From Macrostomum hystrix (lineage: Eukaryota > Platyhelminthes > Macrostomidae): 64,000 nt of DNA. The stretch spans positions 567,501 through 631,500 of the forward strand of contig CATNEN010000035.1 in NCBI GenBank assembly GCA_950097015.1. Reading direction: 5' to 3'. Positions 35,156 to 46,739 of this stretch are shown in pieces. A program made the position numbers and the translations under genes. The notes under the pieces were generated by a model. It made no database searches, was not told the DNA's origin, and saw only the letters and a list, made by a program, of their open reading frames with translations. The number at the start of each line of letters is the position of its first letter. Position 1 is the first letter of the stretch.

Positions 35156-35880
35156 GCTGGGGAGACAAGAAGGGTAGAAAGAGAGGGGTAGAAAGAGAGG
35201 GGTAGAAAGAGAGGGGTAGAAACAGAGGGGTAGAAATAGAGGAGTGGATAGAGAGGGGGTAGAAAGAGAGGGGGTAGAAAGAGAGGGGGTAGAAAGAGAG
35301 GGGTAGAAAGAGAGGGGTAGAAAGAGAGGGATAGAAAGAAAATGGAATAAAGGACAAGGAAGAACGGCTAGGGAAGAGCTAGGAAATCGAATGGAAGAAA
35401 GAAAGGGAAATATAGGGAAGGGTAGAAAGACAGGGATAGAAAAAGAGGGATAGATATGGGTAGAAAGAGAGGAGTGGAAAGAGAGGGTAGAAAGAGTGCG
35501 GTAGAAAGAGAGGGGGTAGAAAGAGAAGGTAGAGAGAGGGGTAAAAAGAGAGGGGTAGAAAGGGAGGGGTAGAAAGAGAGGGGTAGAAAGAGAGGGATAG
35601 AAAGAAAATGGAATAAAGGACAAGGAAGAACGGCTGGGGAAGAGCTAGGAAATCGAATGGAAGAAAGAAAGGGAAGGGTAGAAAGACAGGGATAGAAAAA
35701 GAGGGATAGATAGGGGTAGAAAGAGAGGAGTGGAAAGAGAGGGTAGAAAGAGAGCGGTAGAAAGAGAGGGGGTAGAAAGAGAAGGTAGAGAGAGGGGTAG
35801 AAAGAGAGGGGTAGAAAGGGAGGGGTAGAAACAGAGGGGTAGAAATAGAAGAAGAGATTGAGAAAGGAAGAAAGAGCGTA
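35156..35880. repeat. 14-bp purine-rich minisatellite with a 266-bp duplication
   Basis: Units of GAGGGGTAGAAAGA on the plus strand. A longer block containing AATGGAATAAAGGACAAGG and GGGAAGAGCTAGGAAATCG occurs at about 35341 and again at about 35607, showing segmental tandem duplication of array plus spacer. Confidence 0.93.
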
Positions 35881-36534
35881 AAAGAAAGGGAAGGGTAGAA
35901 AAGGAATTATAAGTCTGAAAGTTGTAAAACAACTAAAAAAAGTTTAAACGCACAAACTGCACCCGAGAATTTAGATTACTGCTAAGGCTGCATGAGTAAT
36001 AAGGACAATTAATGTCTGTAGAAATCTGCAAATCATAAACTAGCTCCGATGCCTCTTCTAGAAGATGAATTGAAAGCGATACACTGGCCAAGCAAAACTG
36101 GAATATTCAATGAGGAATTCGCTTTGTGGAGCGGCCTGGGGGTGGGGTAGCAAAGTTTCGCGAGGTCAGATGAGATGGCCGCTTCATTGAGCCGAATCTT
36201 TCTTAGGGCGGAGGGCGTTATAGATACCTATATAGACTCACACAATTATCTATGCAGTAGTATAGAATAATAGCAGAGACACAGAGGCATCTTCCACCAC
36301 CCAGAAATCCATTAATTTCGCTTCATCAAACGCTATCAGTGCCAAAAGTAGACTTCGAGAAGAAAGTGGCTAACTGATTTAGAAATGAGCGAGAGCGGGG
36401 AATCGCCCACGAGCGATTAATAAGAAATTTATCTTAAAGCAAACTTCTTTTCACGTATAGGAATGAAAGAAATCCCTATGAACAGGATCAGTAGCTAAAA
36501 TCCTACTAGGATCATACCCGAAATCTTATCATGA
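35881..36534. other. Spacer between arrays
   Basis: Unique DNA. A minus-strand exon-like island, 36135-36085, has a strong acceptor (CCCCACCCCCAG) and donor CCA|GTGTAT, and would read AAPQSEFLIEYSSFAWP in phase 0. Not proven. Confidence 0.25.
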
Positions 36535-38036
36535 TCAAGAAGCTGGTATCGCAGCAGAAGCCGTAGCTGGTATCGCAGCAGAAGCCATAGCTGGTATCGC
36601 AGCAGAAGCCATAGCTGGTATCGCAGCAGAAGCCATAGCTGGTATCGCAGCAGAAGCCATAGCTGGTATTGCAGCAGAAGCCATAGCTGGTATCGCAGCA
36701 GAAGCCACAGCTGGTATCGCAGCAGAAGCCATAGCTGGTATCGCAGCAGAAGCCATAGCTGGTATCGCAGCAGAAGCCACAGCTGGTATCGCAGCAGAAG
36801 CCATAGCTGGTATCGCAGCAGAAGCCATAGCTGGTATCGCAGCAGAAGCCATAGCTGGTATCGCAGCAGAAGCCATAGCTGGTATCACAGCAGAAGCCGT
36901 AGCTGTTATCGCAACAGAAGCCAAAGCTTGTATCGCAGCAGGAGCCGGAGCTGGTATCGCAGCCGAACCAGAAGGTTCATCGCAACAGAAGCCAAAGCTG
37001 GTATCGCAACAGAAGCCAAAGCTTGTATCGCAGCAGGAGCCGGAGCTGGTATCGCAGCCGAACCAGAAGGTTCATCGCAACAGAAGCCAAAGCTGGTATC
37101 GCAGCAGAAGCCATAGCTGGTATCGCAGCAGAACGCTAAGGTCCATAGCAGCAGAAGCCATAGCTGGTATCGCAGCAGAACGCTAAGGTCCATCGCAGCA
37201 GGAGCCAGAGCTGGTATCGCAGCAGGCTGGTATCGCAGCAGAACGCTAAGGTCCATCGCAGCAGGAGCCAGAGCTGGTATCGCAGCAGGCTGGTATCGCA
37301 GCAGAACGCTAAGGTCCATCGCAGCAGGAGCTGGAGCTGGTACCGCAGCAGGCTGGTATCGCAGCAGGCTGGTATCGCAGCAGAACGCTAAGGTCCATAG
37401 CAGCAGAAGCCATAGCTGGTATCGCAGCAGAAGCCAAAGCTAATATCGCAGCAGGAGCCGGAGCTGGTATCGCAACAGAAGCCAAAGCTGATATCGCAGC
37501 AGGAGCCGGAGCTGGTATCGCAACAGAAGCCAAAGCTAATATCGCAGCAGGAGCCGGAGCTGGTATCGCAGCAGAACGCTAAGGTCCATCGCAGCAGGAG
37601 CCAGAGCTGGTATCGCAGCAGGCTGGTATCGCAGCAGAACGCTAAGGTCCATCGCAGCAGGAGCTGGAGCTGGTACCGCAGCAGGCTGGTATCGCAGCAG
37701 GCTGGTATCGCAGCAGAACGCTAAGGTCCATCGCAGCAGGAGCCAGAGCTGGTATCGCAGCAGGCTGGTATCGCAGCAGAACGCTAAGGTCCATCGCAGC
37801 AGGAGCTGGAGCTGGTACCGCAGCAGGCTGGTATCGCAGCAGGCTGGTATCGCAGCAGAACGCTAAGGTCCATCGCAGCAGGAGCTGGAGCTGGTACCGC
37901 AGCAGGCTGGTATCGCAGCAGGCTGGTATCGCAGCAGAACGCTAAGGTCCATCGCAGCAGGAGCTGGAGCTGGTACCCCAGCAGGCTGGTACCGCAGCAG
38001 GCTGGTATCGCAGCAGAACGCTAAGGTCCAGCATTT
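36535..38036. repeat. Large 24-bp minisatellite with complex higher-order structure
   Basis: The left half is about 15 units of GGTATCGCAGCAGAAGCCAT plus AGCT. The right half mixes variants (GAACGCTAAGGTCCATCGCA, GGAGCCGGAGCTGGTATCGC) in repeated blocks of about 100-130 bp. With about 1.5 kb this is the largest array in the window. Alanine/methionine-rich open frames on the minus strand are artefacts. Confidence 0.95.
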
Positions 38037-38480
38037 CAGGTCATATGGCGGCAATAATGGCACCCCAGCATCTCGATATCCAAATCCCGCACCCCCAATC
38101 AGTCAGATGGGGTGCTAGATAATCAATCCCCCTCCCCAGAGCGCAGAAACCCAAAGTGGACTGACGGGGACTCTGAAGGAGGTCCGGGCATCTTGGCTGC
38201 CAGGACCCAGGCTTGAATTATTAAAGGCTTTGGCTGTAGGGAAAACACACAAGGCTAACACTGCCTCCATGAGGCTCCATTACCGGCTGGAATTTCCTGC
38301 CGGCTCGGCCTTAATTGCAACAAGTTTTGGAAGCAGAAACTCACAGAGCAGAGATGAGCGCTTGCTGTGCAGTTTCAAGTGCACTTATATAGTTAGTCAC
38401 ACCAGCTGATTGGGCCATTTTTTAATACTTTCTGGGCACCAAAGTCTGGGCAAAAGGAAGTACCCCACTCAATTTAGCTC
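38037..38480 (-). other. Spacer with promoter- and splice-like signals
   Basis: On the minus strand there is a CCAAT motif (GGCCCAATCAG), a TATA-like CTATATAAG about 20 bases on, a donor-like TCT|GTGAGT, and an excellent acceptor, GTGTGTTTTCCCTACAG, before 38233. The following frame reads AKAFNNSSLGPGSQDARTSF to a possible donor at 38151. This could be a promoter with first exons or chance. Confidence 0.25.
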
Positions 38481-39030
38481 AAGGAAAAATAGTTGGTAGG
38501 AGAGACGTGGAGAGAGAACAAAAGGTAGAAACAGAATGGAAAAAGTAGAACATAAGGAATAGAGGGTAGACATAGAGAGGAAGAAAAATGGAAGAAAGAG
38601 AGGGGGTAGAAGAAAGGGTTAGAGAAAGGGGGTAGAAGAGAGGGGTAGAAAGAGATTGGAAGGAAGATAAGGTAAGATAGAGAAGGGAAGAATCTGAGAG
38701 TTTAAAGAAGTAGAAAGCGAAGAAAATGAATGGAAGGGTAGAAGTGAAAAAGAAGAGAAACGTAGGAAGAGAAGCCAAGGGATAGAGGGAAGAAAAGGGG
38801 AAGAAAGAGAGGGTTAGAAAGACGAGGGAAGAAAGAGTAAGGGTAGAAAGACGAGGGAAGAAAGAGAAGGGTAGAAAGACGAGGGAAGAAAGAGAAGGGG
38901 AGAAAGACGAGGGAAGAAAGAGAAGGGGAGAAAGACGAGGGAAGAAAGAGTAGGTTATATAGAGAAGGGAAGAAATGGAGGGTTAGGGAGAGAGGGGTAG
39001 AAATAAAAGCGTAGGGGAAGACATAGAGGG
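38481..39030. repeat. Purine-rich minisatellite, about 27-bp unit
   Basis: Degenerate purine tract. The clearest part (about 38800-38960) repeats GAAAGACGAGGGAAGAAAGA plus GAAGGGTA. Related in composition to the array at 35156-35880. Confidence 0.85.
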
Positions 39031-39650
39031 CTGATAAATTTCATGGAAACAGATAGAAATGAAATTTGAGTAGAAAGTAAGAAAATTATTGGAGCACACA
39101 CGGAGTTAACTGTGCGAGAGAGGCGTTAGACTGAAGAACATGAAATCAGAAGAATTTCAAAGTAATAAGATTCCAATAGAAAAAAATCTGGATGAGTAAT
39201 GCTTCACAGAAGTACAATCCGGAATCTGGCTCAGGATCTCACTCGAGAGTGTGAATTAGGGACATGTTAGTGAAACTTAAAGAAACGCAGCAGAGGCGTT
39301 GACATGGGACAGAAGAAGAAATCGTGGTAAATATTCGGCTGCAATTAATTTCTTCGCTTGCGACGCCTATACCCCGGATTCTAGGAATTGAGCACAGCAG
39401 CTGCTTGAGTTAGTTAGAAGATTTTCATCCCCCCAACCAAAATGAGTTCTACTGGTCGATGTTAGCAAGCGCGAGTGCGGTGTCATGCCCATAGTCTACG
39501 TCTGTTTCAATATTCAGAAAGCTCAAACTTTTTCTGTTTTAAATACATGGAAGTCACTTTCTGTTTGACAACCAAGCTCAATTACCATTTATGATAAGGC
39601 TTTCCAAAAAACAACTTGTATATTTATATAGCGCCTTGAAGTTCAGAAGC
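39031..39650. other. Spacer, no supported gene
   Basis: Unique DNA. Nothing recognised. Confidence 0.4.
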
Positions 39651-40885
39651 AAGTTCAGCTTTAGGTTCAGGTTCAGGGGCTAGGCTTCAGGTTCTGGAAC
39701 TGGTTCAGGCTAGATTTCAGGTTCAGAGGCTAGGCTTCAGGTTCTGGAACTGGTTCAGGTTAGATTTCAGGTTCAGGGGCTAGGCTTCAGGTTCTGGAAC
39801 TGGTTCAGGTTAGATTTCAGGTTCAGGGGCTAGGGTTCATGTTCTGGAACTGGTTCAGGCTAGATTTCAGGTTCAGAGGCTAGGGTTCAGGTTCTGGAAC
39901 TAGTTCAGGTTAGAGTTCAGGTTCAGGGGCTAGGGCTCAGGTTCTGGAACTGGTTCAGGTTAGAGTTCACGGTTCAGGTGCTAGGGTTCAGGTTCTGGAA
40001 CTGGTTCAGGTTAGAGTTCAGGTTCTGGAACTAGTTCAGGTTTGGGTTCAGGTTCTGGAACTAGTTCAGGTTTGGGTTCAGGTTCTGGAACTAGTTCAGG
40101 TTAGAGTTCAGGTTCTGGAACTAGTTCAGGTTTGGGTTCGGGTTCTGAAACTAGTTCAGGTTTGGGTTCGGGTTCTGGAACTAGTTCAGGTTTGGGTTCA
40201 GGTTCTGGAACTAGTTCAGGTTAGAGTTCAGGTTCTGGAACTAGTTCAGGTTTGGGTTCGGGTTCTGAAACTAGTTCAGGTTTGGGTTCGGATTCTGGAA
40301 CTAGTTCAGGTTTGGATTCAGGTTCTGGAACTAGTTCAGGTTTGGGTTCGGGTTCTGAAACTAGTTCAGGTTTGGGTTCAGGTTCTGGAACTAGTTCAGG
40401 TTTGGGTTCAGGTTCTGGAACTAGTTCAGGTTTGGGTTCAGGTTCTGGAACTAGTTCAGGTTTGGGTTCAGGTTCTGGAACTAGTTCAGGTTAGAGTTCA
40501 GGTTCTGGAACTAGTTCAGGTTAGAGTTCAGGTTCTGGAACTAGTTCAGGTTTGGGTTCGGAAACTAGTTCAGGTTTGGGTTCAGGTTCTGGAACTAGTT
40601 CAGGTTTGGGTTCAGGTTCTGGAACTAGTTCAGGTTTGGGTTCGGGTTCTGAAACTAGTTCAGGTTTGGGTTCAGGTTCTGGAACTAGTTCAGGTTTGGG
40701 TTCAGGTTCTGGAACTAGTTCAGGTTTAGGTTCAGGTTCTGGAACTAGTTCAGGTTTAGGTTCAGGTTCTGGAACTAGTTCAGGTTTAGGTTCAGGTTCT
40801 GGAACTAGTTCAGGTTTGGGTTCGGGTTCTGGAACTAGTTCAGGTTTGGGTTCAGGTTCTGGAACTAGTTCAGGTTCCATGCTTA
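39651..40885. repeat. 30-bp minisatellite built on GGTTCTGGAACTAGTTCAGG
   Basis: The left part has longer periods with TTAGATTTCAGGTTCAGGGG insertions. From about 40020 it settles into about 28 copies of GGTTCTGGAACTAGTTCAGG plus TTTGGGTTCA. Gly/Ser and Pro/Glu open frames on the two strands are artefacts. Confidence 0.96.
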
Positions 40886-41155
40886 TTTCAGGTTGGTTTT
40901 CAGTTTCTAAGGAAGTAAGTTTAGGGTAGGATCAGGGTTCGAAATAGGTTTCAGGGTTCATAATTATTTGCGCAAGGCACGGTCAAATCTTGACGAACTT
41001 TCGCATGATCGAGCGCAAAAACAGAACAAGTCAGCGCCTTTTCTCATTGCTCACCCCCCTCTCGGTCGCACCTCGATGTTTCCCACTGTCTCGCCGAGAA
41101 AAACCGTCTCCGACTCGATTGAATTAAGTCGAGAAGGAAATTGCCAATTAGTCAC

Positions 41156-41357
41156 CCGCTCTGAACAGCGGCACAGCACAGTTGAGAGTAGGGATGGAAT
41201 ACACGTTTGGGAAAAGTGACAAATGTAGCTGGAACACTGGAGATTCTATCGTGAGTCCATTGCGTGTGACAAATAGCCCGGGTGAGGCAGGGCCATCCCC
41301 ACAACTGTAATTTATGAGATGGGTCAGCTCATGCTCATCCAGTCGTGAGAAATTCAA
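41156..41357 (-). CDS. Candidate internal exon (about 67 aa) of an unknown minus-strand gene
   Basis: The acceptor CGTATTTGCAG opens LNFSRLDEHELTHLINYSCG then DGPASPGLFVTRNGLTIESP and LFPNVYSIPTLNCAVPLFRA, closing at a donor GCGG|GTGACT. The 202 bases run from phase 0 to phase 1. The peptide looks like a real folded-domain fragment, but I do not recognise it. Arrays lie on both sides, the right one (41390-41690) directly before the acceptor and the left one about 270 bases after the donor. Confidence 0.3.
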
Positions 41358-41389
41358 CTGCAAATACGATTTTCCAGAGACAACTATGC

Positions 41390-41690
41390 GGAGAGAGACA
41401 AGTAGTATAGAGAAAGACAAGTAGTTCGGAGAGAGAAAAGTAGTAGCATGGAGAGAGACAAGTTTTATAAAGTGAGACAAGTAGTATGGAGAGAGACAAG
41501 TAGTATGGAGAGAGACAAGTAGTATGGAGAGAGACAAGTTTTATTGAGAGGACAAGTAGTATGGAGTGAGACAAGTAGTATGGAGAAAGACAAGTAGTAT
41601 GGAGAGAGACGAGTAGAATTGAGAGAACAAGTATCATTGAGAGGGCAAGTAGTATGGTGTGAGACAAATTGTGTAGAGAGGGGAGACAAG
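41390..41690. repeat. 19-bp minisatellite (AGTATGGAGAGAGACAAGT)n
   Basis: About 15 degenerate copies of AGTATGGAGAGAGACAAGT. Confidence 0.93.
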
Positions 41691-42597
41691 CGTAGGTACA
41701 GAGGAGACTAGTAGTATGCGTAGCATGTTTTCATTAATTTATCACATTTTTGTTAGACTCAATATTATAATATGTAAAGCCGGAAATGAATGTCTTCACT
41801 TGCTAGAAGCAATATATTGTATATATGCTCGTATATATATATATATATATTCATTTAAAAGGCCCACTAAAGAAACAATTCCTAAATAGCAAAAGTGGAG
41901 ATGAAATCGCTAACAATAAAACAATCAATTTTCAGGCAATCAGAAACATGCTATCGAACATTGAAAATCTGTTTTGACGAAAAGAAACACAAAACAATTA
42001 TGCAGGACCAGAACAATATGAAATTAACATTGCAGTGAAATAAGCATATTGGCAAGAATCACCCTTGATTTTCATGATAATGGAAGCCTGCGCAATTAGT
42101 AGCAGTAAGTAGCATAAATAAAAATAAAACAAAAAATAAATGTAAATGTAAAAATCAATAACAACAATCAATCAATACAAAAAACAGGCAAATCCGAAAA
42201 ATAAGCATTCCAGGCCAATACCTAGTAGACATTTCTTATTATCTAAAGCTCCAAAGTGGATTACTTAATTAATTTATTTATAGTTCAATTAGTTAAGTAT
42301 AGTAATTTGCATTTCTATGAAAACTGTGGAATTAAGTAACGACTGCAATTAATTTTTCCTAAGGGATTGCACTAAATACACTTCAACTAATTGATTCGTT
42401 ATACCTTTTTCGATACATATCGATGGTTTTATGACAGAAGAAAATCAATTAAAGTGGGCTTCCTTAAACACCTTTTTGGTTTACTAACTGCCTTTACACC
42501 ACTTTAATTCCGAGGTTTGATTCCGAAATTATCACTGCAGGGTTAAATCAGTAGGTAAATTGTATTTTTCGTTACATATCGGTTTTGGACAAAGTTC
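41691..42597. other. AT-rich DNA downstream of the EHD gene
   Basis: Contains a short TA microsatellite at about 41831-41851. Contains no gene. EHD 3' untranslated sequence should occupy the right end. Confidence 0.45.
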
Positions 42598-45500
42598 TCA
42601 ACGCCGACTACTCGGTGGGACCAGGTGCTCCGGCAGGGTGCTGGGCAACTCGTGCCCGTCAATTCGCAGCTGGATGAGGTACTTGGCAAGTGCGAACTCC
42701 TCGATGTTCAGCATGCCGTCTTGGTCGACATCGGCCAGCTTCCAGATCTTGCCCAGCTGCTGGAATGGCAGCTTGGAGCGGGTCATCTCGTCCTTGGCCT
42801 GCGCGCCGGTGATGCGACCGTCCACCGGGTTCAGGCTGTAAAACTGGGCGTCGTATTCGGCACGAAATTTGTTAACAATCCAGTCGTGGTCGAATTTGCC
42901 AGCCGACAAGCCCGGATTTTCGCTGAACGCGAACGGATTGTCGTCGGTAGCCTGGTTGAATGCGCCGCCGGCGATGGCGCCCCAGTCCTTCGCCTGGCTG
43001 GACGACTCCTGCAAAGCAAGGGCGTTGGCGTGGAGTGCATGACGCTAGAAAGTGACGAAAATTGGACTAAACCTTGATTTGCGAATGTGCTATTGACTCT
43101 ACTTTAAGTAGCTCGCTGCGAGACAAAAATCATTACTCAGTAAAATTATTAATGTGGTTAAGAGGGTAGCCAACCTTTTTCAGCGAATGGTATGTGGGCT
43201 CCGCTGATAAACTTAGGGTCAATGTTTGACTTTCAATCTGCACGCAAAGACAGGCGCAGAGAGATAATGTCATGTGATACTTTAGTAGCAGGAGTAAACT
43301 AAGTCTTCCTGTTAGAACACAGTGTTTTGCACTTGAATTTTGTCAGATTTAAAAAAATTTCAAGCGCACAATTAAAATATTTAGCGCTGTGCTCAAAAGA
43401 CCCCACAATTTCCGTACTTAAACAGTCAAAATGCGTCGTTGAATCTATGCATGGACCGGATTTCAAATGACCATTGACCCGCCCTCAAATCCTCCCATTG
43501 ACCCGCCCTCAAATCCTCCCATAGATCCGCCCTCAAATCCTCCCATAGATCCGCTCTCTAATACTCCCATTAATCCGCCCTCAAATCCTCCCACAGATCC
43601 GCCTTCGAATTCCCTCAAATCCTCCCATAGATCCGCCTTGAAATTCCTTCAAATCCTCCCATAGATCCGCCCTCAAATACTCCCATTAATCCGCCCTCAA
43701 ATCCTCCCATAGATCCGCCTTCGAATTACCTCAAATCCTCGCATAGATCCGCCTTCAAACACACTCAAATCCTACAATCGATCCGCCTTGAAATCGCCTT
43801 ATATCCTCCTATAGATTCGCCTTCGAATTCCCCCCAAATCCACCCATAGATCCGCCCTCAAATCCTCCCATAGATCCGCCTTGAAATCCCCTTAAATCCT
43901 CCCATAGATCCGCCTTCGAATTCCCTCAAATTCTCCCATAGATCCGCCTTGAAATCACCTCAAATTCTCCCATAGATCCGCCTTCGAATTCCCTCAAATC
44001 CTCCCATAGATCCGCCTTGAAATCCCCTCAAATCCTCCCATAGATTCGCCTTCGAATTCCCTCAAATTCTCCCATAGATCCGCCTTGAAATCCCCTCAAA
44101 TCCTCCCATAGATCCGCCTTCGAATTCCCTCAAATTCTCCCATAGATCCGCCTTGAAATCCCCTCAAATCCTCCCATAGATCCGCCTTCGAATTCCCTCA
44201 AATTCTCCCATAGATCCGCCTTGAAATCACCTCAAATTCTCCCATAGATCCGCCTTGAAATCCCCTCAAATCCTCCCATAGATCCGCCTTCGAATTCCCT
44301 CAAATTCTCCCATAGATCCGCCTTGAAATCACCTCAAATCCTCCTATAGATCCGCCCTCAAACCCACCTGCGGAATCATCTGCATCAAGCGGGCAATGTC
44401 TTCGCTCAGCATGCTGTCAACGGTGGCCACCAGTCGCTCTTTCAGAGGCTGAAACTTGGAAAAGTCGGCCTCCTCGAGGCTCTGCTGCATTCGCTGCAAG
44501 TTCGGCAGGTCGCCCTGGCTGATGTTGTGCTCCCTGGCCACATTGGCGTAGATCTGCTGCAGGTCGCGTATCAGCTGCTTCTTCTTGGTGTCCTTGCCGA
44601 ACATTGACGGCATCTCTTTGCGCAGCGCGGCTATAATGTAGGCGTGGGTCTTGGCCAGTCTGGCCCGCTTAATGAGGTCGTTCAGTTTGCGCAGAGTGGC
44701 ATTCCTAGGCAGCGATTGCAGGTCGCGAAACAGATCCTGGGATTCCAGCTCGAATAGGCGCTTGTTGGTGTCAAATTTTAGCGGCTCATTCCAGAAGCTG
44801 CCGATATAGACTCTGGCTACCTCCGGGGTGTACAGCACTTTGCCTGGCGATGCATATAACAGTAACAGTAACTGACGTGTCATTTGGCGAGTCGGCCCTC
44901 TGCTACTGAGGAAAAAAACTGTCTTCTGTGCCTCTCGCACTAATGTCCCTGAGCTCGATTCCGCGGTAAATTGAGAGTGTACACTGCCTGACGATGAGAA
45001 AGTCACGGGCAGATGTACACACCTGTATGAGTGTGTGCCTGCGTACAGTATCTGTGTGCTCAGGAGACAGCGTAAGAATTGCCTCCTAGAATTGCCTCCT
45101 CGCTGGCTGCGGGTCTAGAGTCATTAAATGGTGTGTAGGTACCCACAGCCCTCCTGTAAATATTATAATATTTTACGAGCTCGTAATTCTTTTATTTGGC
45201 TTATTCCGCTGACTCTGCACACGCACACACAGGGTATGTAAATCCGTCTTGAATTTCTCATACAGTGTTTACTCTCACAGTGCCATTAGGTTTGGCACCT
45301 CACGGGCGTAAATTGCGCGACAAGCTTGCAAGCCCAAATGAATGCGGCCCAAATGAATCCAGCTCAGGTACCTTGGGTGCCGCACGCTACACTGCTGAAT
45401 TGTTTTGTAGTAGATTATTCTAACCGGCCGACTCACCCAAGCTCCACATGAGCGCCCCGTAGACTCGCATCAACTGCTGAGAGTCGACCATGTCAGATTT

Positions 45501-46679
45501 GTTGAGCACAATTCGAATCTTATCTTCGTAGCCTTTCATGCTCTCGATAACGGCTTTGAATTCGTCGGAGATGTCCAACTTGTGAGCGTCGAACAGCAGG
45601 ATGATGCGGTCCACCCGGGCGGCGAACCACTCGATCACTTCGTCCATAGAGTAGCCGCGATCGACTCGCTGCTTCTCGCCCGACAGAATGCCGGGCGTGT
45701 CAATAATGGTGATGGATTTCAGCACATCGTTGCGCAATGTTGAGCACTGGAACCGGTTTAGGAATGCGTTTCCGAAACGGCTCAATGGCCGGAATGGGCG
45801 AGACGGGTCCACGGCCAGAGCGTTACCTGCGGGGCGTGGGCGGAGACTGGTGAATACGGACAGACAGACAGACAACAGACAGACAGACAGACAGACTCAC
45901 AGACAGACAGACAGACAGACTCACAGACAGACACTAACAGACAGACAGACAGATACAGAACAGACAGACAGACAGACAGATACAGAACAGACAGACAGAC
46001 ACAGGCAGACAGACAGACAGGCAGACAGACAGACAGACAGACTCACAGACCGACTCACAGACAGGCAGACAGACAGACGGACAGACAGACTCACCAGGCA
46101 CAATTCCCTCTGTCTCGTCGTGCATGACAGCAATGAAGCGGTCCGTTGTTGGCTCAGGTCCGATGTGGATTCCGGGAAAGTCGCTCTCTAGCAGATACTT
46201 GATGAAGGTGGTCTTGCCAGTTGAGTACTGCCCGACTAACAGAATCATTGGCTTGCTGTTTGAGTAACCAGAAGAAAGTTTAAAGTTAATGTCGAAGACA
46301 AAAATGACCAAAAAAACTGTTGGAATTTTTCACCACTTCTAACATTCTTAATCCTTAGGAAGCGGGCATTGGTCCAAGTTAAAACAAACATTACAAACCC
46401 AAACTCTAAAGGTCCTAGGCGCAAATCAAGATGTATCATTACATGCTTAAGATTATCATTTATTTTTAAGTAAATTAGCTAATATATTACTTTCAGGAAA
46501 AACATTTTTCCTGACCTGTGAAAATCTGCATCCTCCAATGCTGGTGAATGGAAGTCGTGAAATCGATAAGCCTCCTCCAATGGCAATAGTTTAGTTTTGT
46601 AGATCTTTTTCATGCCATTAGCGACACTGGTGAAGGTCTCAGCCTCCTTGGAATCATTCTTGCGCATGAAGGAGAACAT
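42598..46679 (-). CDS. EHD: EHD-family dynamin-like ATPase, complete, 533 aa
   Basis: Five exons join with perfect phase: 46679-46516, 46255-46095, 45826-45437, 44843-44368, 43008-42598 (1602 bases, 533 aa; vertebrate EHD1-4 are about 535-550). MFSFMRKNDS... leads to HDFHSPALEDADF. The P-loop GQYSTGKTTF is near residue 63, followed by FPGIHIGPEPTTDRF. The switch motif is IIDTPGILSGEKQR, then FDAHKLDISDEF and the NKSD nucleotide motif. A helical region (RVYIGSFWNEPL, RKLNDLIKRARLAKTHAYII) follows. The C-terminal EH domain has the calcium-loop motif DVDQDGMLNIEEF and ends ELPSTLPEHLVPPSSRR. EHD proteins tubulate recycling-endosome membranes, and their EH domains bind NPF peptides. An ATG two codons earlier (46685) could also start it. 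A strong acceptor (TTTTTCTTCAG at 46702) just upstream implies a 5' UTR intron or spliced-leader addition. Paralogue not assigned. Confidence 0.97.
43455..44367. repeat. 33/34-bp minisatellite filling EHD intron 4
   Basis: About 26 copies of a unit containing CTCCCATAGATCCGCCTTGA and AATCCCCTCAAAT, with CGAATT/GAAATC variants alternating. It begins at the splice donor: on the minus strand CAG|GTGGGTTTGAGGGCGG already has the repeat's TTTGAGG...GCGGATCTAT pattern. Confidence 0.95.
44966..45156 (-). mobile_element. Dispersed repeat copy in EHD intron 3
   Basis: Inverted relative to the copy at 12335-12527. Both hold GTGTACACTGCCTGACGATG, GTGTGTGCCTGCGTAC, AGAATTGCCTCCT and GCTGGCTGCGGGTCTAG. 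It sits in the 44844-45436 intron. Family unknown. Confidence 0.65.
45855..46093. repeat. (GACA)n-type array in EHD intron 2
   Basis: Tetranucleotide GACA repeats with ACTCACA and ATACAGAA interruptions. On the minus strand it starts immediately at the donor, CCTG|GTGAGTCTGTCTGTC, and ends near the acceptor at 45827. Confidence 0.95.
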
Positions 46680-46739
46680 TTTCATAGAATTCCGTTTGTT
46701 GCTGAAGAAAAATAATTTAAATTTAATTGACACACTGTG

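Noticed and set aside
39651-40929. Gly/Ser-rich and Pro/Glu-rich proteins at 40.2-40.9 kb
   Set aside because: 30-bp minisatellite translation. There is no start context, signal peptide or splice support.
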